Source: Hybos culiciformis (Eukaryota > Arthropoda > Insecta > Diptera > Hybotidae). From it: a DNA stretch of 64,000 nt. Each line of letters begins with the position of its first letter. Positions within the stretch are counted from its first letter, which is position 1. The position numbers were made by a program, and so were the translations under genes. The notes beneath the pieces are model-generated. The model had not been told where the DNA came from. It searched no databases and worked only from the letters and a program-made list of their open reading frames with translations. The DNA lies in the NCBI GenBank assembly GCA_964007475.1, contig OZ023274.1:93209213-93273212 (forward strand), given 5' to 3'. Of the stretch, positions 13,001 through 27,800 are shown piece after piece.

Positions 13001-16000
13001 ATTAGAGTACATTTATTTTATTTAAATTTATTCTTTGGGACCATGAGATTGTGTGTATAATGGCTGCGTTATATTAGAGATCACACAAAAAGTGACTTTT
13101 TGTCAATGTAGAATTAATTTAAGGAATTCTATAAAATGTTTTATTTGTCTCACTATACTGTTAATACTTGTAATAAGTTTCTGCAACTTTGAGAGTCTAG
13201 TTGTAATATAACACCGACGCGACGATAATATAACTATTCGAAGTATGGGATGATAATATTGTTAATTATAAATTTTATAAACTACTCTAAGAAGAAAACA
13301 ATTTATTTTTATTTTATTTGAACTTAATATAATGTACAAAAAAGATTGTGTCACATATTGCATCCCCATGGAAATAATACATAATGCATATTATTTCTTT
13401 GTTAGCCGTGTTCGTGAATACAAAATTTATGGGACAGACAGAACACAGAATAATTAGTGCTTTAGAAATATGATAAAAAAAACTCACAACATACATATGT
13501 ATTTCAAAAATGTCTTCAATTATAGATACTTTTGTGATTTAAATGACATAAATAATTCTGCAATTTAAATGTCCATTAAAATAGAATTCTGCTATTGCCT
13601 CTCATTTATAATATTTGTGGTCTGATTTAATCTATTTAAGAGAAATTTATATTTTTTTTTTAAACTAAACAAAAAATAAATTTTATAAATATAATTGGGA
13701 CAAGAATGGCTTAGTTGTAAAAATTTTATTTTTACTTGGCAGGAACAATACATATTTACCAACATATTTTATTAAAATAAAAATGAAAAAAAATGGAAAT
13801 TAATATTTAAAATAAATGGGATTTTCAGGAATGAAAGTTTTCTCGCAAGAGTGATGTTAACTCTTATGATAATGTATATAATATACTCTTTTCCATTCAA
13901 TCCATTTTCTTTTTTCGTAACTAATAAAGTGTAACTAATAAAGTTTGCGGACTGAAAATAAAAGTGAATTCACTTCTTGTTTGCATGCATCATCGATAGT
14001 GAAAACGAACTACCTGGCAGCTCTGATGAATGAATCTTGGAAAATTATTAATTAGACATTCACTATTATACAAACATCGCAGTGAACAAAAAGTCTCGGA
14101 GTGATCTAAGATCAGTTGTTGTTTACGCACAGTTCACTTTAATGAATCATCGGCGGCGATGAACGTTAAAAGGGTACCCTTTAAATTACGCTTAATTTCT
14201 TAGAATATTTAAACTCAAAATTTATATATAATGTATTAATTTTTTTTTGCATCACTATCACTTTGAGTTTGAGAAAGTTTGGCTTATAAGATAGACGGTT
14301 TTGTGTAAACTCAATTTTTTACATAAAATTAAAAATATCTAAATATATCTATAAAAATTTTCAATTTTCTATAGATAAAAAAAAATGTTTTTCAAATAGA
14401 AAAAAAAGATTTTTTTCAAAATTTTTATTTTTAAACCTTTTTTATTACATACTTTTTCGACTTAAAAATAAATTGTATTTATGTATACGAATAAGCATGA
14501 ATATGTTTATTATGTGTGTATATAATACATGTTTTAATATATTATCATTTAAATAAAAAAAATTATATATATATATATTTTGTTACAGGTACTACAACAA
14601 AAGCTATAAATAACATTTTTATCTTTATATAAATTTATTGAAAATCCTTTTTATCACCATTTAATTCATTAATCATTAATTTAATGGAAATAATACTGAA
14701 AAAAGGGTTTTTATTTTTTTTTAACGAATATATCTTTTTCGATGAAGCTTTTGAAGAGCTAAAATTGAAATTTTATTTGAAATTAATTCAAATGCTGTCT
14801 TGTACAAAGAAACTAAATTGTTGAATATTTTGTGAAAATAGAGGAAGTGGTATTTTATTTTATTTGTTTTTATTTTATTTATTTATTTTCCTTAATTGTT
14901 GAATATTCTGTATATAATTTATTAATAAATGAGAACTTTTTGAAGTTTGGTTTTTTAATAACTTTTGAACAGGACTAATTGGTTATTTTTCTCAAAAATA
15001 AATTATCTTTATTTATCTTTGTAATTTTAAATTAACAGGAAATAGTTTAAATAAATGAACGAACATTTAAAAACTTTTTGCAAGTTAATTTTATGAAAAC
15101 AAATATTTTTTTTTTTAATTTCGCAAAAAAAATTTTTAAAAAAGAAAACATTGTATTCAAACAGTTAACCAAATTTTATCCTGTGAAGAAAAGATTACTT
15201 TTTTCATATCTTTTTTTTTGCATTTGAAAAATCAAAACTCTCAAGACTTTATAAAGATTTTATGAATTCTTCTTTTTGTGAGAGAATTTCATTAAAACTT
15301 ATAATAAAAAATAAATTGTTTCACTTAACTTTATTAATTTCTTCGCTTAGCATAATTCATAAAAAGTTTTGTATGATTTCTGTAAGAATTCTATGATGAT
15401 TTGACTTCAAAACTATAAAATTTATGAGAAAACTTTTAATATAAATTCAATAAAAAAATAAAAAAATTTTAATATTGAATTTTAATCAAAAAACAATATT
15501 TATATTTTTTCATATAAAAACTGAAAAAAAAAAAAAAAAAAAATTTAATAAAGATTTTTTAATAAAAAAAAAAAGTTTTTCCTTAAAAATTAAATTAATT
15601 TTTTTTTTTTTAATCCAAAAAAAAAAAAAAAAGCATAATATTTTATTATCAAAAAACATAAAACATTTTACAATAATATTAATAATATACATACATATAA
15701 CTTTTATAAATTTTTTCAATAAAATCGAAAGTGGAAGAACGAACAAAAATAAAACAAAGAAATTTTCTTCAAATTCTTGAGATTTTTTTTTTTTGACATT
15801 ATCTACTTGAAAAAGTTTTCCATTTTATTTAAACTATTTCCTACAATTTTATTTTTTTTTTGAATGTTTTTCTTCTCTAAGATCTTAGAGATAAATTTTC
15901 AAAATTCTAACTAAAACAAACATAATAGCCTAATTAGTCTACTCTGCAGGAAAGAAATCGATAAAGAACTATGTTGAAACATTAAAAAAGTTTAAAATTT

Positions 16001-17944
16001 AAGATAAAAGTTTAAAATTAAAATAAAACTAATATTAAGTTTTTATATACATTTAACAAGATAATCATATTATAAAGAATGGGTACTTTGATCCTTAAAT
16101 TGCTTAAATAGGTCATAGAAATATAATTTTAGATTATCTTAACTAAACTGAAATACTATTTTTAATTTGCTCATATATTCCTAAATTGATATTTTTTGTA
16201 TCGTCTTTTATAGCAAACAATTTTAAACAATATATATTAATAAAAATATTGGTATGTTGTTGTGTTGTTTGTAAATAAAACTTTCCAAATTATTTTTCTC
16301 TTCTAATATTCTTAATGGTATATATTTCCATAGAAAACATATAGTATGTAATGCCGTCAAACTAAAATAATTTTTTTAACTTTTTATATAAATTCCAACT
16401 TAAATTCCAATTATCATGAAAGTTAAAACAATAAATTTTATTTTATATTAAAATAAAATAAAATAGCAAATTAAAAGTCAACAAAAGTCTTTAACCTAGG
16501 AAATATTTATAATGTTGTTATTCAAATATTATTTCTATGTGTGTGTTTATATTCTGGGAAATTGAATACACCTACATTTTATTTTTACATAAAATCGATT
16601 ATAAAATTGTTACAATTTACATAAATATGCATAATAATTTTTTATTTTATCTTTCTTTATTGCATTTAAATCGTAATTACAATTTTTGTATTTACATTTT
16701 AAAAGTGATAAAATAAATGTTTTGTTTTTTTTTCTGGGACATATTATTTGAAAGGAGTCAAAAATTTATGCTTTGACTTTCAAGGATTCAATGAGAAAAA
16801 AAAGGTAATTTCTATCTCGTTGATTTTGATTTTTCCAAAAAAAAAAATGATTAATTTGATATTCATATTCATATTCATTTAGAAATAGAAATTTTCTTTG
16901 AAATTACGAAATAGATATAGACATTATGTCCTCGTGATGCTACACCAAAGAGTTTTTACAATATAAGTTTATTCTTAAACTAAAAGATTAAAAAATAGTT
17001 TCCATTTCCAAATTTAAAAAAATTTGGTGCAAAACAAACGAGGTTTTTATTAAATATTTTCGTATTTCCGTATTTTTTTTTCATGTATCTTAATATCAAA
17101 ATTCAAATTGGTAGATATGTACCAAATAATATTTTTTATTCAGTTTTCTTTTCAAAACATAAACGATTAATAAAAAAATATTAAAAAAAATATTTCATGC
17201 GCAAAATATGTTCAAAAGAATACACAGAAAAAAATAAAAAAAAAGAAAACAATTAATGTTGTACTAAAACTTTGAAAAAGTTCGTATATATAACATTAAA
17301 ATCTTAAATAAATTTTGTGACGATGAAGAAAAAACAGAAAACTCTTTAATTAATTTTCATGAATTAAAGAAAATGTTAAATTGGGATTTTCTTCTTTTTT
17401 TTAATAATAACAGAAGTTAAAACCAAGAGATAGCTTTAGGAAATTTATTTTAATGTTTAAACAAAAAGTTTACTCGTTAGTTTAATCAAATAAGTTATAA
17501 AAAGCATAAAAAAAAAAAATAAAAAATAAACAAATACAAAAAATAAATAAAAACAAATAAAATATAATTTCTATGTATAAGTGTATATTTATTTTTTATA
17601 TATTTGTACCATTTTCCTATTAGCTTTATTCATTCATTCAAAATATATAGACTCGAGAAAAAAAAAAGTTACATTTTTACTAAAAACTAAAAGAAATAAT
17701 TATTGTTTATCTTTAGCGTCCTTATATACATAATATTTATTTCTGTTTTCGGTTAAGTTAAAATAATAATAATAATAAAAAAAAAAAGAAGAAAATGTTT
17801 CAAAACAAAAATAAAACGATTCATGTATAAGGAAAAATAAATGATGCGAGCAAACTAAATGATGTAATTTCTTACATGAAAAAAAAGCATGTAAGAAAAT
17901 TCTGTATTATAAATAATGTAATAGTTCTCTAGATATGTTATGAC
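10041..17944. other. long AT-rich stretch without genes
   Basis: No convincing coding frame, RNA gene or terminal repeat was found. Tracts at 10070-10290 and 13970-14170 are a little GC-richer than their surroundings but hold stops in all frames. The open frames near 13.4 and 15.5-15.8 kb are homopolymer-driven. Confidence 0.6.
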
Positions 17945-17993
17945 ATAAAGGAAGTATAAATAGAGGAATTAATCCCATACAAAATATGTTATT

Positions 17994-18601
17994 AGAGTAC
18001 GATTCAAATAACTTGACCAATCCGTTATGCAAAGCTTTCCCTTTCCATTACAAAATTCCATATAAAATTTAGGGAAAATTATTTAAGAAAAAAGTTCATG
18101 CAAATTGTGTATGGAATTTTGTAATGGAAAGGGAATGCTTTGCATAACCCCCAGGTTAGACTGGATTTTTTTACTACCTTGACGAAGATAGTAGTTGAAT
18201 GTATTGGTGAAATTTTATTACTTTATTAATTGTCAATTTACTATCTTCTCTACTAGCAGGATTTAAATCAAGACAGTTGAGAAGATAGTTGACTGGATAG
18301 TCACAGTCAGAAAAAAAAAACAAATATTTTTTTTTTTTACTTTAACAATACAAAATTAAAAATTGTATGCCTTGTTTTTTTTTTATCACTGTACTAAAAA
18401 AAAAAACAAAAAAATTTAATACAAAAAAATGAAAACATGATAAAAATCTTGATAGAAATCAGGATAGTAAAAAGACACTCAATCAACTATCTTCTTACAA
18501 ACACAGATAAAAAACACATACAATGATCAGTTTACTATCCAGTTTACTATCCAGTCTAATCTCTGCGTAACGGATTGGTCAAGTGATTTGAATCGTACTC
18601 T
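17994..18601. mobile_element. nested MITE with 37-bp terminal inverted repeats
   Basis: The left arm (17994-18030) and right arm (18565-18601) both contain CTTGACCAATCCGTTA read inward, and match over 37 bp with two mismatches. The interior holds a hairpin (18024-18148) whose arms carry CCCTTTCCATTACAAAATTC, and an inner inverted pair GGTTAGACTGGAT (18154-18166) and ATCCAGTCTAATC (18549-18561). This inner pair may mark yet another insertion, because a related GGGGGTTAGACCGGAT occurs at 38129-38144. Confidence 0.75.
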
Positions 18602-18820
18602 AAAAATAGTGAAACAAAAAATCCATATCACAACCCCATGAGCTTTTTTTTATGAATTTTTTGAGAATTCCACTCTCACAAATGCTCTCAAAACTTCAAA
18701 AATAACAACAATTCTATACAATTTTTAAAGCTTTAAAAGCTTTTGTGAGAGTGGAAGCCTAAAAAATACAAAAATAACCTCATGGGGTTGTGATATGGAT
18801 TTTTTGTTTCACTATTTTTA
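18601..18820. mobile_element. palindromic MITE with perfect 42-bp arms
   Basis: The arms at 18601-18642 and 18779-18820 are perfect reverse complements over 42 bases, with core ATCCATATCACAACCCCATG. The inner parts also pair (CCACTCTCACAAA at about 18670 against TTTGTGAGAGTGG at about 18742). No coding content. Perfect arms suggest a recent insertion or ongoing arm homogenisation. Confidence 0.8.
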
Positions 18821-18868
18821 TTAGCATTTTTGGTATGGGGCTAATTCCTCTATTTATACTTACTTTAT

Positions 18869-21800
18869 GGCTATAGAATAGTATTTATTACATTTTTCGG
18901 TAAATTAACAACAGAAATAATAATAATGTATATTTGAAAAATTTAAGATATTTTCACAATTATTGAGCTTTCAAGGTTTGACGTTTTACGCACGTTCTTT
19001 AATTCACTTTATGACTACATAGGTTTTTGAAAAATTATTCTAACAATCGATGGACAAAATAGCTCCAGTTCACTGTTGTTGTAATATTTTTTGCCCGGTG
19101 AACACAAAAGGAGTTCATCTCAACTGACAATCAAAATATTAACACATTAAAACATTATCTTTTTTTCCTTTGAAATTCAATATACCATAAAAAAAAGTTA
19201 CACACTATCATAAAAGTTAAAGGAAAATACAAAATGAAATCAAGTTAGGTAATCGTAAAAACGATAAGGAACTATTTTTACTTCTTTTTTTGTTATTAAA
19301 GAATGTCAATAGTTCAGCTATAAAAAGAAAAATTAAAGTTTTGTAAATCGTTTAAAAATATGAAAAAAAAAAAAACTTTCCCATTTATAAAATAAACTTT
19401 TTATGTCAAAACTTTTTAGTTAATTTTTCAGTAGTGACATTTGGTCACGAAATAAGTTTCAAATTCAATTCTATACACATTTAGGAAATTTCTAATATCG
19501 AATTAAATTATTTTCAAATTTTTTTTATACCCATGAGTTCGATGATCGATTAAAAGTATCCTTTTAATAATAATAGAATTGATAGAATTATAAACAAAAA
19601 TTATTAATTTTTTTTTGTGACATAATTACAATATTGACGTATCACATAAACTATATATAGTTTTGAGCCGAGAGCCTAAAAGTGATGACAAAAAATCGTT
19701 AAGATGTATAAATAAATATATACTTAAACAGAAACAAAAAAAAAACACCATAATATATTATAAACTATTTGAAATGTAATAAGTTCACATAGTATCTGTT
19801 GTTAACATTCTGTGATGGGTTTTTTTTACCTATATACAAAATAAACTAATAAATAATAAAATTGATTTTTGTAATATGTTATGTTCCTTTAAAAATATAT
19901 AAAACTATACATATTAAAAAGTAGTTTTATTAAGAATATTAAAATTTAAAACACAAAATAAAAACTTTAAATAAATATTTTTTTTCTTCAACAACAAATA
20001 AAAAGTTTAACTTAAAATTAAGATAATTTTTTCTTTGACAATTTTAGTTTTAAGAAGTTTGATCACAAAAATTTGTTGTTTTATTTTTTTTCAATTTAAG
20101 TAAATTTTATATATTTTGGTAGTAAAGATTCAATGGTTTTGCAGAAAACAAGTACTATTCTATCATGTTCATCATAATGTTTCGAAAATATTCAATGAAT
20201 TACTTGCGTTTAAATTATTTCCACTTGAGAGAATTAAAATTAAAAAGCCTTTTAGAAATATATAAAATTGTAATTGGAAAATACAAAAAAAAACGTATCA
20301 CCCCTTTTTATCGTCGCAATTTCATCGTTGATAGTAGTCAATTTAGGCGAAGTCCAATTTGAACGTTCTTGAATGTTTTTTAATTTTTCGATTTTCAGTA
20401 CAGTACTACAAATGTATTTTCTGATAAAGATGTGTTAATTGTACATCAGAAAGTTAATTGAAAAATAAAAAAAAAAGTTTTTTATTCTTGATAATTATTT
20501 GTTGATATAATCGACAGATAGTCTATCTGTCAAATTAATCGTCTTTATCTTATTAATTATCAAAAATTATAAATCTCTAAAAATTCAAAATTAAATTGGG
20601 AAAAAGAAATATAATTACGAAAAATTTAATATATATATATTTCAAAAATTAATTTCCAATTTACTGATAACTATTTTAAAATTAATTGAAAGGGTTACTT
20701 AAGATAAAATTAATTTTTTTTGGAGAATAATATTTATAGGTTATAAAGTTCATAGGTATCTTGTATCTATTCTACGACAGAGATGAATAATTTTCAAACT
20801 TTTTCGTAAAAGTTATTAAGTCTAGTATTCAAAAAAAAATACCTAATTGGAAAAGTTTTTTTTTTTTATTAATGAGATCTTAATGTCATCATGAACAAAA
20901 ATTTAAATTGCTGAAAGGGGTATTTGACTTTTATTTGAATAAACTTTTTTCATTTAAATTTGTTTTCATGATAATAACTTGTATAAATATTTCAATTTTT
21001 GTGACTATTTAATAATTTATAATTATTTGATGGTAATTTCAAGACAAAAAAAATAAAAAAAAATATTGGGTTAAATTATTTAATAAAAGTTTTCTCAAAA
21101 TTATTATCTATAATTAATTGACGTTTGTCTGTGTATACTATACTATATGGCTACTATCCCAATTTAATGAGTCAATCAATTTTAGTGATTAATATAATAA
21201 TTTTTTCGTTTTGGATTTTTGATATTTTGAATTTCTGATATTGTCTTATCAAAATTCACAGTACGGAATAAGTACGCTTCGCAAAAATAAAACGGATTTG
21301 TTTTACTTACAGCATAAAAACAAAACAATAAAACATAAAAAATCTGAATTAACTATATTTACAAGCTATAGCTACAAACCGGATGTTCAAAAAAAGGATA
21401 AATTAAAAAAAAAAGACCTGTATAAAAATTACATAATTACACAAAATCCTTTACCTGAAATTTTCTAAAAAATAAAATAAAAAATAAATAAATTTTCATT
21501 CATTTTATTATTTTTCAGTTTTTATATCGTTAAAAAGTTTCTCATCTCAAAACATTTTGATTAAGAATCTAAAGAATACGGAAAAAAGATATTTATTTTT
21601 TTTTTTATTTTCAGATAATTTATTTACTTTAGGGCTATTTAACTTCTTTAAAAAACTTTCCTGATATAGAAAATTTTGTAACTATTTTATTAAAATTTAC
21701 TTAAAAATTTTCTAGTTGAATAATGTTTTCTTTCTTTTTTTTCAACTTAAAAAAAGAATAAATTTTCAAATTGTTACAAAAATAGTTAAAATATTTTTAA

Positions 21801-24800
21801 TTTCGCGTTATAAATTTTTTTTTTTTTAGAAAATTTTTCCTTACACATCATAGAAGTAAAAGTAATAATATTATTAAATAAATAATTTTCGTCGTGTCGG
21901 CAGAATAAAGGAACTTACATTAAGATAAAAATTTGATTTTATTTATGTCATAACCATTTTCTATAGATTTACTGGTATGAAAAACTTTTCGGTGATTTTT
22001 GAATCGCCATAAAATGAATCGAATCAAAATCAACCTTAACCTCTTTAGGTGCTCTGATTCTTTAAAAGGCATTAAGAAACTCAATTGACTTAAGTTCTTT
22101 TGCCCTAACAGCGTCGAAATTATTTTGTTTATTTTCCTTTATCCTGTTCTCTGTTCATACTATATTATGTTACAGGAAAGAAAATATTTTTTTAAGTTTA
22201 TTTTTTATGTAAATTATTATTATTTTTTATTTTTATTTATTTTTTATTTTTTTGAATTGGAATCGTAAACAAATTTTAACATCATTGTTGTGATATACAT
22301 ATATATGAATGATACCCTTTTTCATAGAAATTACCCGCCTTATTTCTTTTTTTTTTGTTTTGTTCTGATGTATATTCAATATTTATTTAAACCGATGAGA
22401 AAACAAAAAAGAATATTCTCTATCGATATAATGTTGGATATTTTAGGTACACTTGTTTTGTCAAAAAAAAAAATTGAAGAAAATTATGTAATTTATGATT
22501 TTCAAATAAAAAATACCAAATTTTTGTTTTTCTATTAAAATTATGTAAATTAAAAATTAATATTGCATAAATATATATAAAATATAAAACAATTAAAAAA
22601 TTTGTTTATTCGTGGGATTTAATTTATTCGAAATTTAAAAAGTCCTTCGGTTATCTATGACTCAAACCAAGAAGAAATATTTTAATGGTAATTTATATTT
22701 TTAGGAAAAAAAAATAATTTTAAATTAAAACAAAACTCATTAAAAACGTAATTAAAAAATAAAATTTCGATTTTGAGAAAACTCAATGCTTATATTGATA
22801 TTTGAGACTAATACTATAGCTAACACATTTTACATAATGATTAAATTTTTCTTCAAATTATATCTTTATTCTAGAACTCAAAGTAAACAAACATCAATAC
22901 AAATAAATTATATATTATAAACATATTTTTATTATACTTCCAAATTTTTTTTTGTTATCTGCACATCATCATATTCGTTTGTTATAAATTAAAAAAAAAA
23001 AAATTGAAAACTTTTAAATTGGTAACATAAAATGCAGAAATATATTTTGTTCGTGTAACCTATTGACATAAATAAATATTGGAATTTGAAAAGAATATTT
23101 TATGTTTAGCAAAAAAAAAAAAAAACTAAAAATAAAAATGTAATATAAATGTAATGCCGCACTCAAAGCAATTATATGGAACAAAATAATTGAATTTTTA
23201 AATTAAAGCAAAATAATGAAAAAATTTTAAAATAACAAAATATATAAGCGCTCACTATATTATCATAAATTGAAATATATGTTATTATCCGCTATGTTTT
23301 TTATTTATAAGGGGCCATTTATAGTTCAGTAGAAAAAAGAAACCCTTTATGTACTATACTGAAAACCAAATACAATTAAAATAAATATTATTTAATTGCT
23401 TATTCATAACATTATAAATTAATTTTTATTACCTAAAAAAAAGTGTATTTATGATGGTGTATTTAGAGGGAATCACAAAAAAAAAAAATTATAATTAATT
23501 TTTTTTTTTTTTGTCATCGGAAATAACATTTAAGTGCACTAATTAGATATTGAATACATCATTTAAAGGTTTACATAATTTCAATTATAAATTTGTAATG
23601 TTGTATAATTTAAAATATTGAAGAAGAATGATTTAGATAGAGAGTTATTTTCATATTTAAAATTTGATTCTATATTTGAAATTAAATGACAGTGCCAATA
23701 TCGCGAAGTAGAATTGTATTGATATACGAACCTTAACATGTTGAAAATTCATTGAATGCCTGCCACTTTGTTAGTACAAAAAATACTATACTATCGTATG
23801 TTGGAAAAGAAGTACGTTGATCTGAGTCAATTTAGAGTTAAGTTAATAGTGTTTTTAAATAAGTATGTACATTACATACATACAAGCTTATTCTTTATTT
23901 TGAAAAAAATAAATAAAAAACTGAAATATTTATCGTCGCCTTTAGATTTAGAACATTTTCATTTCCTTTCGATTTCCACTAATAACAATTTATTTCCCTT
24001 ATAATGAAAAAAAAAATAAAAATAAAAAATAAAAAACTTAATAAAACAAGAGGTTGAAATATTAATTTTTAATATACACATAGATAAATATTACCAGGTC
24101 TACTGATGTGTATTTAAAAAAGGGAATATCTAACATGTGTGTTGTTATAGGTACAGTGCATTTAAACTTTTTATAATAAAAAATCCTTACCCTAAAAAAA
24201 CACAAATCAATTTTTTTTATAGTTATAGTTCAAGGCTTAAGGGATTTTTACGTTGTTGCTAGGGTTTTCTGCGAAAAAAAAAAACAGCTTTTTTGCACAT
24301 CATAAATTTTTTTTTTTTAATTAAAGTTAAAGTTCATAGAATTCAATATTGAGTTGTAGTTAAAAACAATAAAAAATAAAATCTACGAAAATGAAATTAA
24401 AATAAAAAAGTACATAAAGAGTGAAAAATTCGACTAACTACATTTTTATTCAGAAATAATTTATTGACATGCACACACTATCTATTGTAAGCGAATAAAG
24501 CCGCGCAATTGCTACGAAACAGGAAATAAAAAATAATAAATTTTTCATTTTTATTATCAAAAAAAAATTCGACACTCCACAAACAATATAGTGTTTCATA
24601 AAAAAAGTTGTGAATTTTTTTGCTATTATAACTTTATACTATTCATTTGTGTACAGCAGAGGTCAAGAGTTTTCCTTTTTGCAAATCTTTCCTAATTTTG
24701 TATAGACTGTGTTTATAATACAGAAATAAAAATATATATATTTTTATTATTTATTTCATTTAATCTTCTGTTGACTCTATACTTCTCTAAATTCATATTA

Positions 24801-27800
24801 TATTTCAGACTAACTTATAAAACGGCAACATTATTAAATTATTTATCATTAAATCATTTATAGTGCGCATACATAAATAATGAAGCAAAAAATATATATA
24901 TATATTTTTTTTTTCCAATTTTGACAACAATATATTTTATTAAGCAAGAAACAACCCAATGCTTTATAATTCATAGTTGTGGTGAACTAACTATGTTTAT
25001 TAAGAGCTCTTAAAAAGAAGAAAATTGTTGGAAATAAAAATGTGCTGGGAATTTTCTTATTTATTTTTCTATATAATTTAGTTGTGACAAATTTTGGTAA
25101 ATAAAATTACCAAAATAAAAAACCAAAAATGAAATGACAACACTGGTTATGACATTTGAAACGTTGAGATATCAAAGATGTAAAATTTCGACATTTTTAA
25201 ATTCTTAATAATGTTAACAGACTTTTAAATATTGTTTCTTCAATAAATTCACAAAACAAAAGTTAGTTTGGTGTAGAAAATAAAGCAATAAAAATTTTCG
25301 TAATTTTTCTTCGTAATTTCATAATTTTATTTTTGTTTTCCAAAATTATTATAAGTTCATTTTGTTTAAGATTTAACCAATTTTTGTTTTCTTTAATGTA
25401 TAAAGAAAACTTATATTATATTACCAATATGTAAAATTTATGAATCAGACAAACATGACCTCATCTTGTTTACTTTAAATCTTAAATCTTAAAGAATTAA
25501 TGTCATACACATTCTATCTACATATTGTATGTATATTGTGTACAATCTATTTTGTTCAAACAAACAACAAATATATACGAAGTATTAAATGAAAAATAAA
25601 TAAAAAAATATTGAATAAAATAATTTGGGACCACAAACTTGATCAAATTTTTTATTTAAAATACAAAATACATAATTCTAAAGGATGAAGGATGAAGGAA
25701 TAAACATTGTATCTCATTGTATAATAACTCGTCCTAGAAAAAAACATTAAATGGTATTTTCAAAATATAACCGCCTGCACCGAGATATAATTTCGAACTA
25801 AATTATTTCTTACTGATTTATTAAAAAAAAAAAAAATTCTCAATTTTTAAAAAAAATTAAATTCAAAAAATTGAACTTAGAAAAATTGTATAACAGATTT
25901 AAAAAAAAAATACTCTTAAGGGGTTTAATTTAAGAGTAATTTTTTATATTATTTTGAACGAAATCATATGATGCCATATATGTCTATGTACATATGTTTG
26001 GAAATAAAAGAGAATTTTCTTTTATTTTCCATATAATCAAAAATCAAAAATTTAATATAAGAGAATTTATAAAATTTGGTAATGTGAGGTAAAATGTGGT
26101 TTACGTAATATTATATAATATACATATTATACTTATATTAAAAATTTGGTGTAGAATTAGAAGCATACAAGATGAATGAAAATTATTTTTCTTGTTTTCA
26201 AATAAATGATAATTATATAAAAAAAAAAAACGTTATCTTAAATAACAATCTTAAAAAAAATTTTTCTTAATACCATGTAATTTAATTAAGAATAGTAACA
26301 TCATTATCAATATAATTTCATATTCATGATAAGATTGATAACAATACAAGCAAATTATTGGCAAAAAGACTTTTTATGTACTATAGAATTCTTATTGGAC
26401 AAAATCACAAAATAAGGTATTATACGATTTTATAAATTATAATCAAGAAAATCTAACCTGGAAGTTTTTAAACACAAACAAAAAGTATACAGAATGAGTC
26501 TTCTATTATAGAATTAATTAAATATGTATATTCATGTTTTTGTAAATATTTCAAAGTTGAATGTTATAATTATACTTTATACAATATGTATAATCTTCAA
26601 GATTTTTTAATAAAATTAAATATGCAACTTAAGGGATGAGATATTGATAATAGAAAATTATGTTTGTAAAGATAAAATTTAGAGCCGACAGAGATAATAT
26701 ATCGCTTGTATGTAAATTTTGTTTTTGATTATTTCAAAATTGAATTTTTAATTAATTTCAGGAATAATAGTATATACCTAAATTTTCAACTTTTAAAATT
26801 TCATACTCTTTAATGTTCAGATATAATAAATATTAATAATACTATATATACAGGGATTTATTTATTTATTTAAAAACAAAAGAGTATCTTATAGTATGTT
26901 ATGCCCTTAATTTTAATTTAGTTTTACTACTATTCAATGCATACTTATTGATTATAATTTTCCAGAACTTTCTATATATTTTACGGACAAAACCTTCTAT
27001 CAAGGAAAGTGTAAAAAAGTGGAACAAAAAATGTACAAAATCCAGTGGTTGTATATTTTTGAAATTTTATGAACAGGGGTCTACATCATACCTTTTAAAT
27101 TGCAGCATTGGGTATTCTGATCCTATAACTTCTCGTATAAAATTACTTAAAAAATCTAAGAATATTTATTCGGAAAATTTTGTTTTAAACATTTCAAAGT
27201 CAAGCTATTATTTTTTAAAGGCCTATAAAAAAATTACCTAAATTTTCTAATAATGGCATACAAAAAAAAATTTTTTTAAACAAATTTTCCATAAATTTTT
27301 TTTGTTAATGTTCATTTTCATTTTACCGAAATATTTCGTTATGTTAAAAAAAATGTAAATAGGTATGAAAGGTTAACAAAATTCATATCAAAAAGGTATA
27401 TGATAAAAATAAAAAAACTTGAAAAATTACTTTCTTTTTGTTAGCTTTAAAAATTTTTTATTTTAAAATAAAAATAAAATAGTGACAAAATTAATCTTGT
27501 TTTTTGTTTTTTTTTTTTAATTTCAGAAGGAAAGGAAAAATAAAAATTACCCATTTTTCCTTGTATTCAATTTGCTGGGATTTTTCTAATAAGATTTTAC
27601 TTGAATTTTTGACATTAAGTACCTACATAATATACAACTTGGTCGCTTTGTTTTTTTTTTACTCAATTTGTTTTCTGTATTTTGTGAAATTATTTCAACA
27701 AATTTTTGACAAATGCTCTGGAGACATTATTTAAATCATTATTTTTATTTAAATGTTGTGACATTATATATTTTTATATTAAGTTCACTTATTGACTATA

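Larger units (their letters stand above)
17945..18868. mobile_element. outer MITE-like palindromic element with nested insertions
   Basis: The outer arms are 17945-17985 and 18826-18868, both containing GTATAAATAGAGGAATTA when read inward, with only a few mismatches over about 40 bp. Inside lie two further inverted-repeat elements end to end (17994-18601 and 18601-18820). No transposase frame exists anywhere in the 924 bp. The simplest reading is a MITE that received later MITE insertions; the alternative is one composite foldback element. Confidence 0.75.

Noticed and set aside
15475..15780. Open frames on both strands rich in K/F/I
   Set aside because: Produced by long A and T runs; no domain, no start context, and both strands are open simultaneously.
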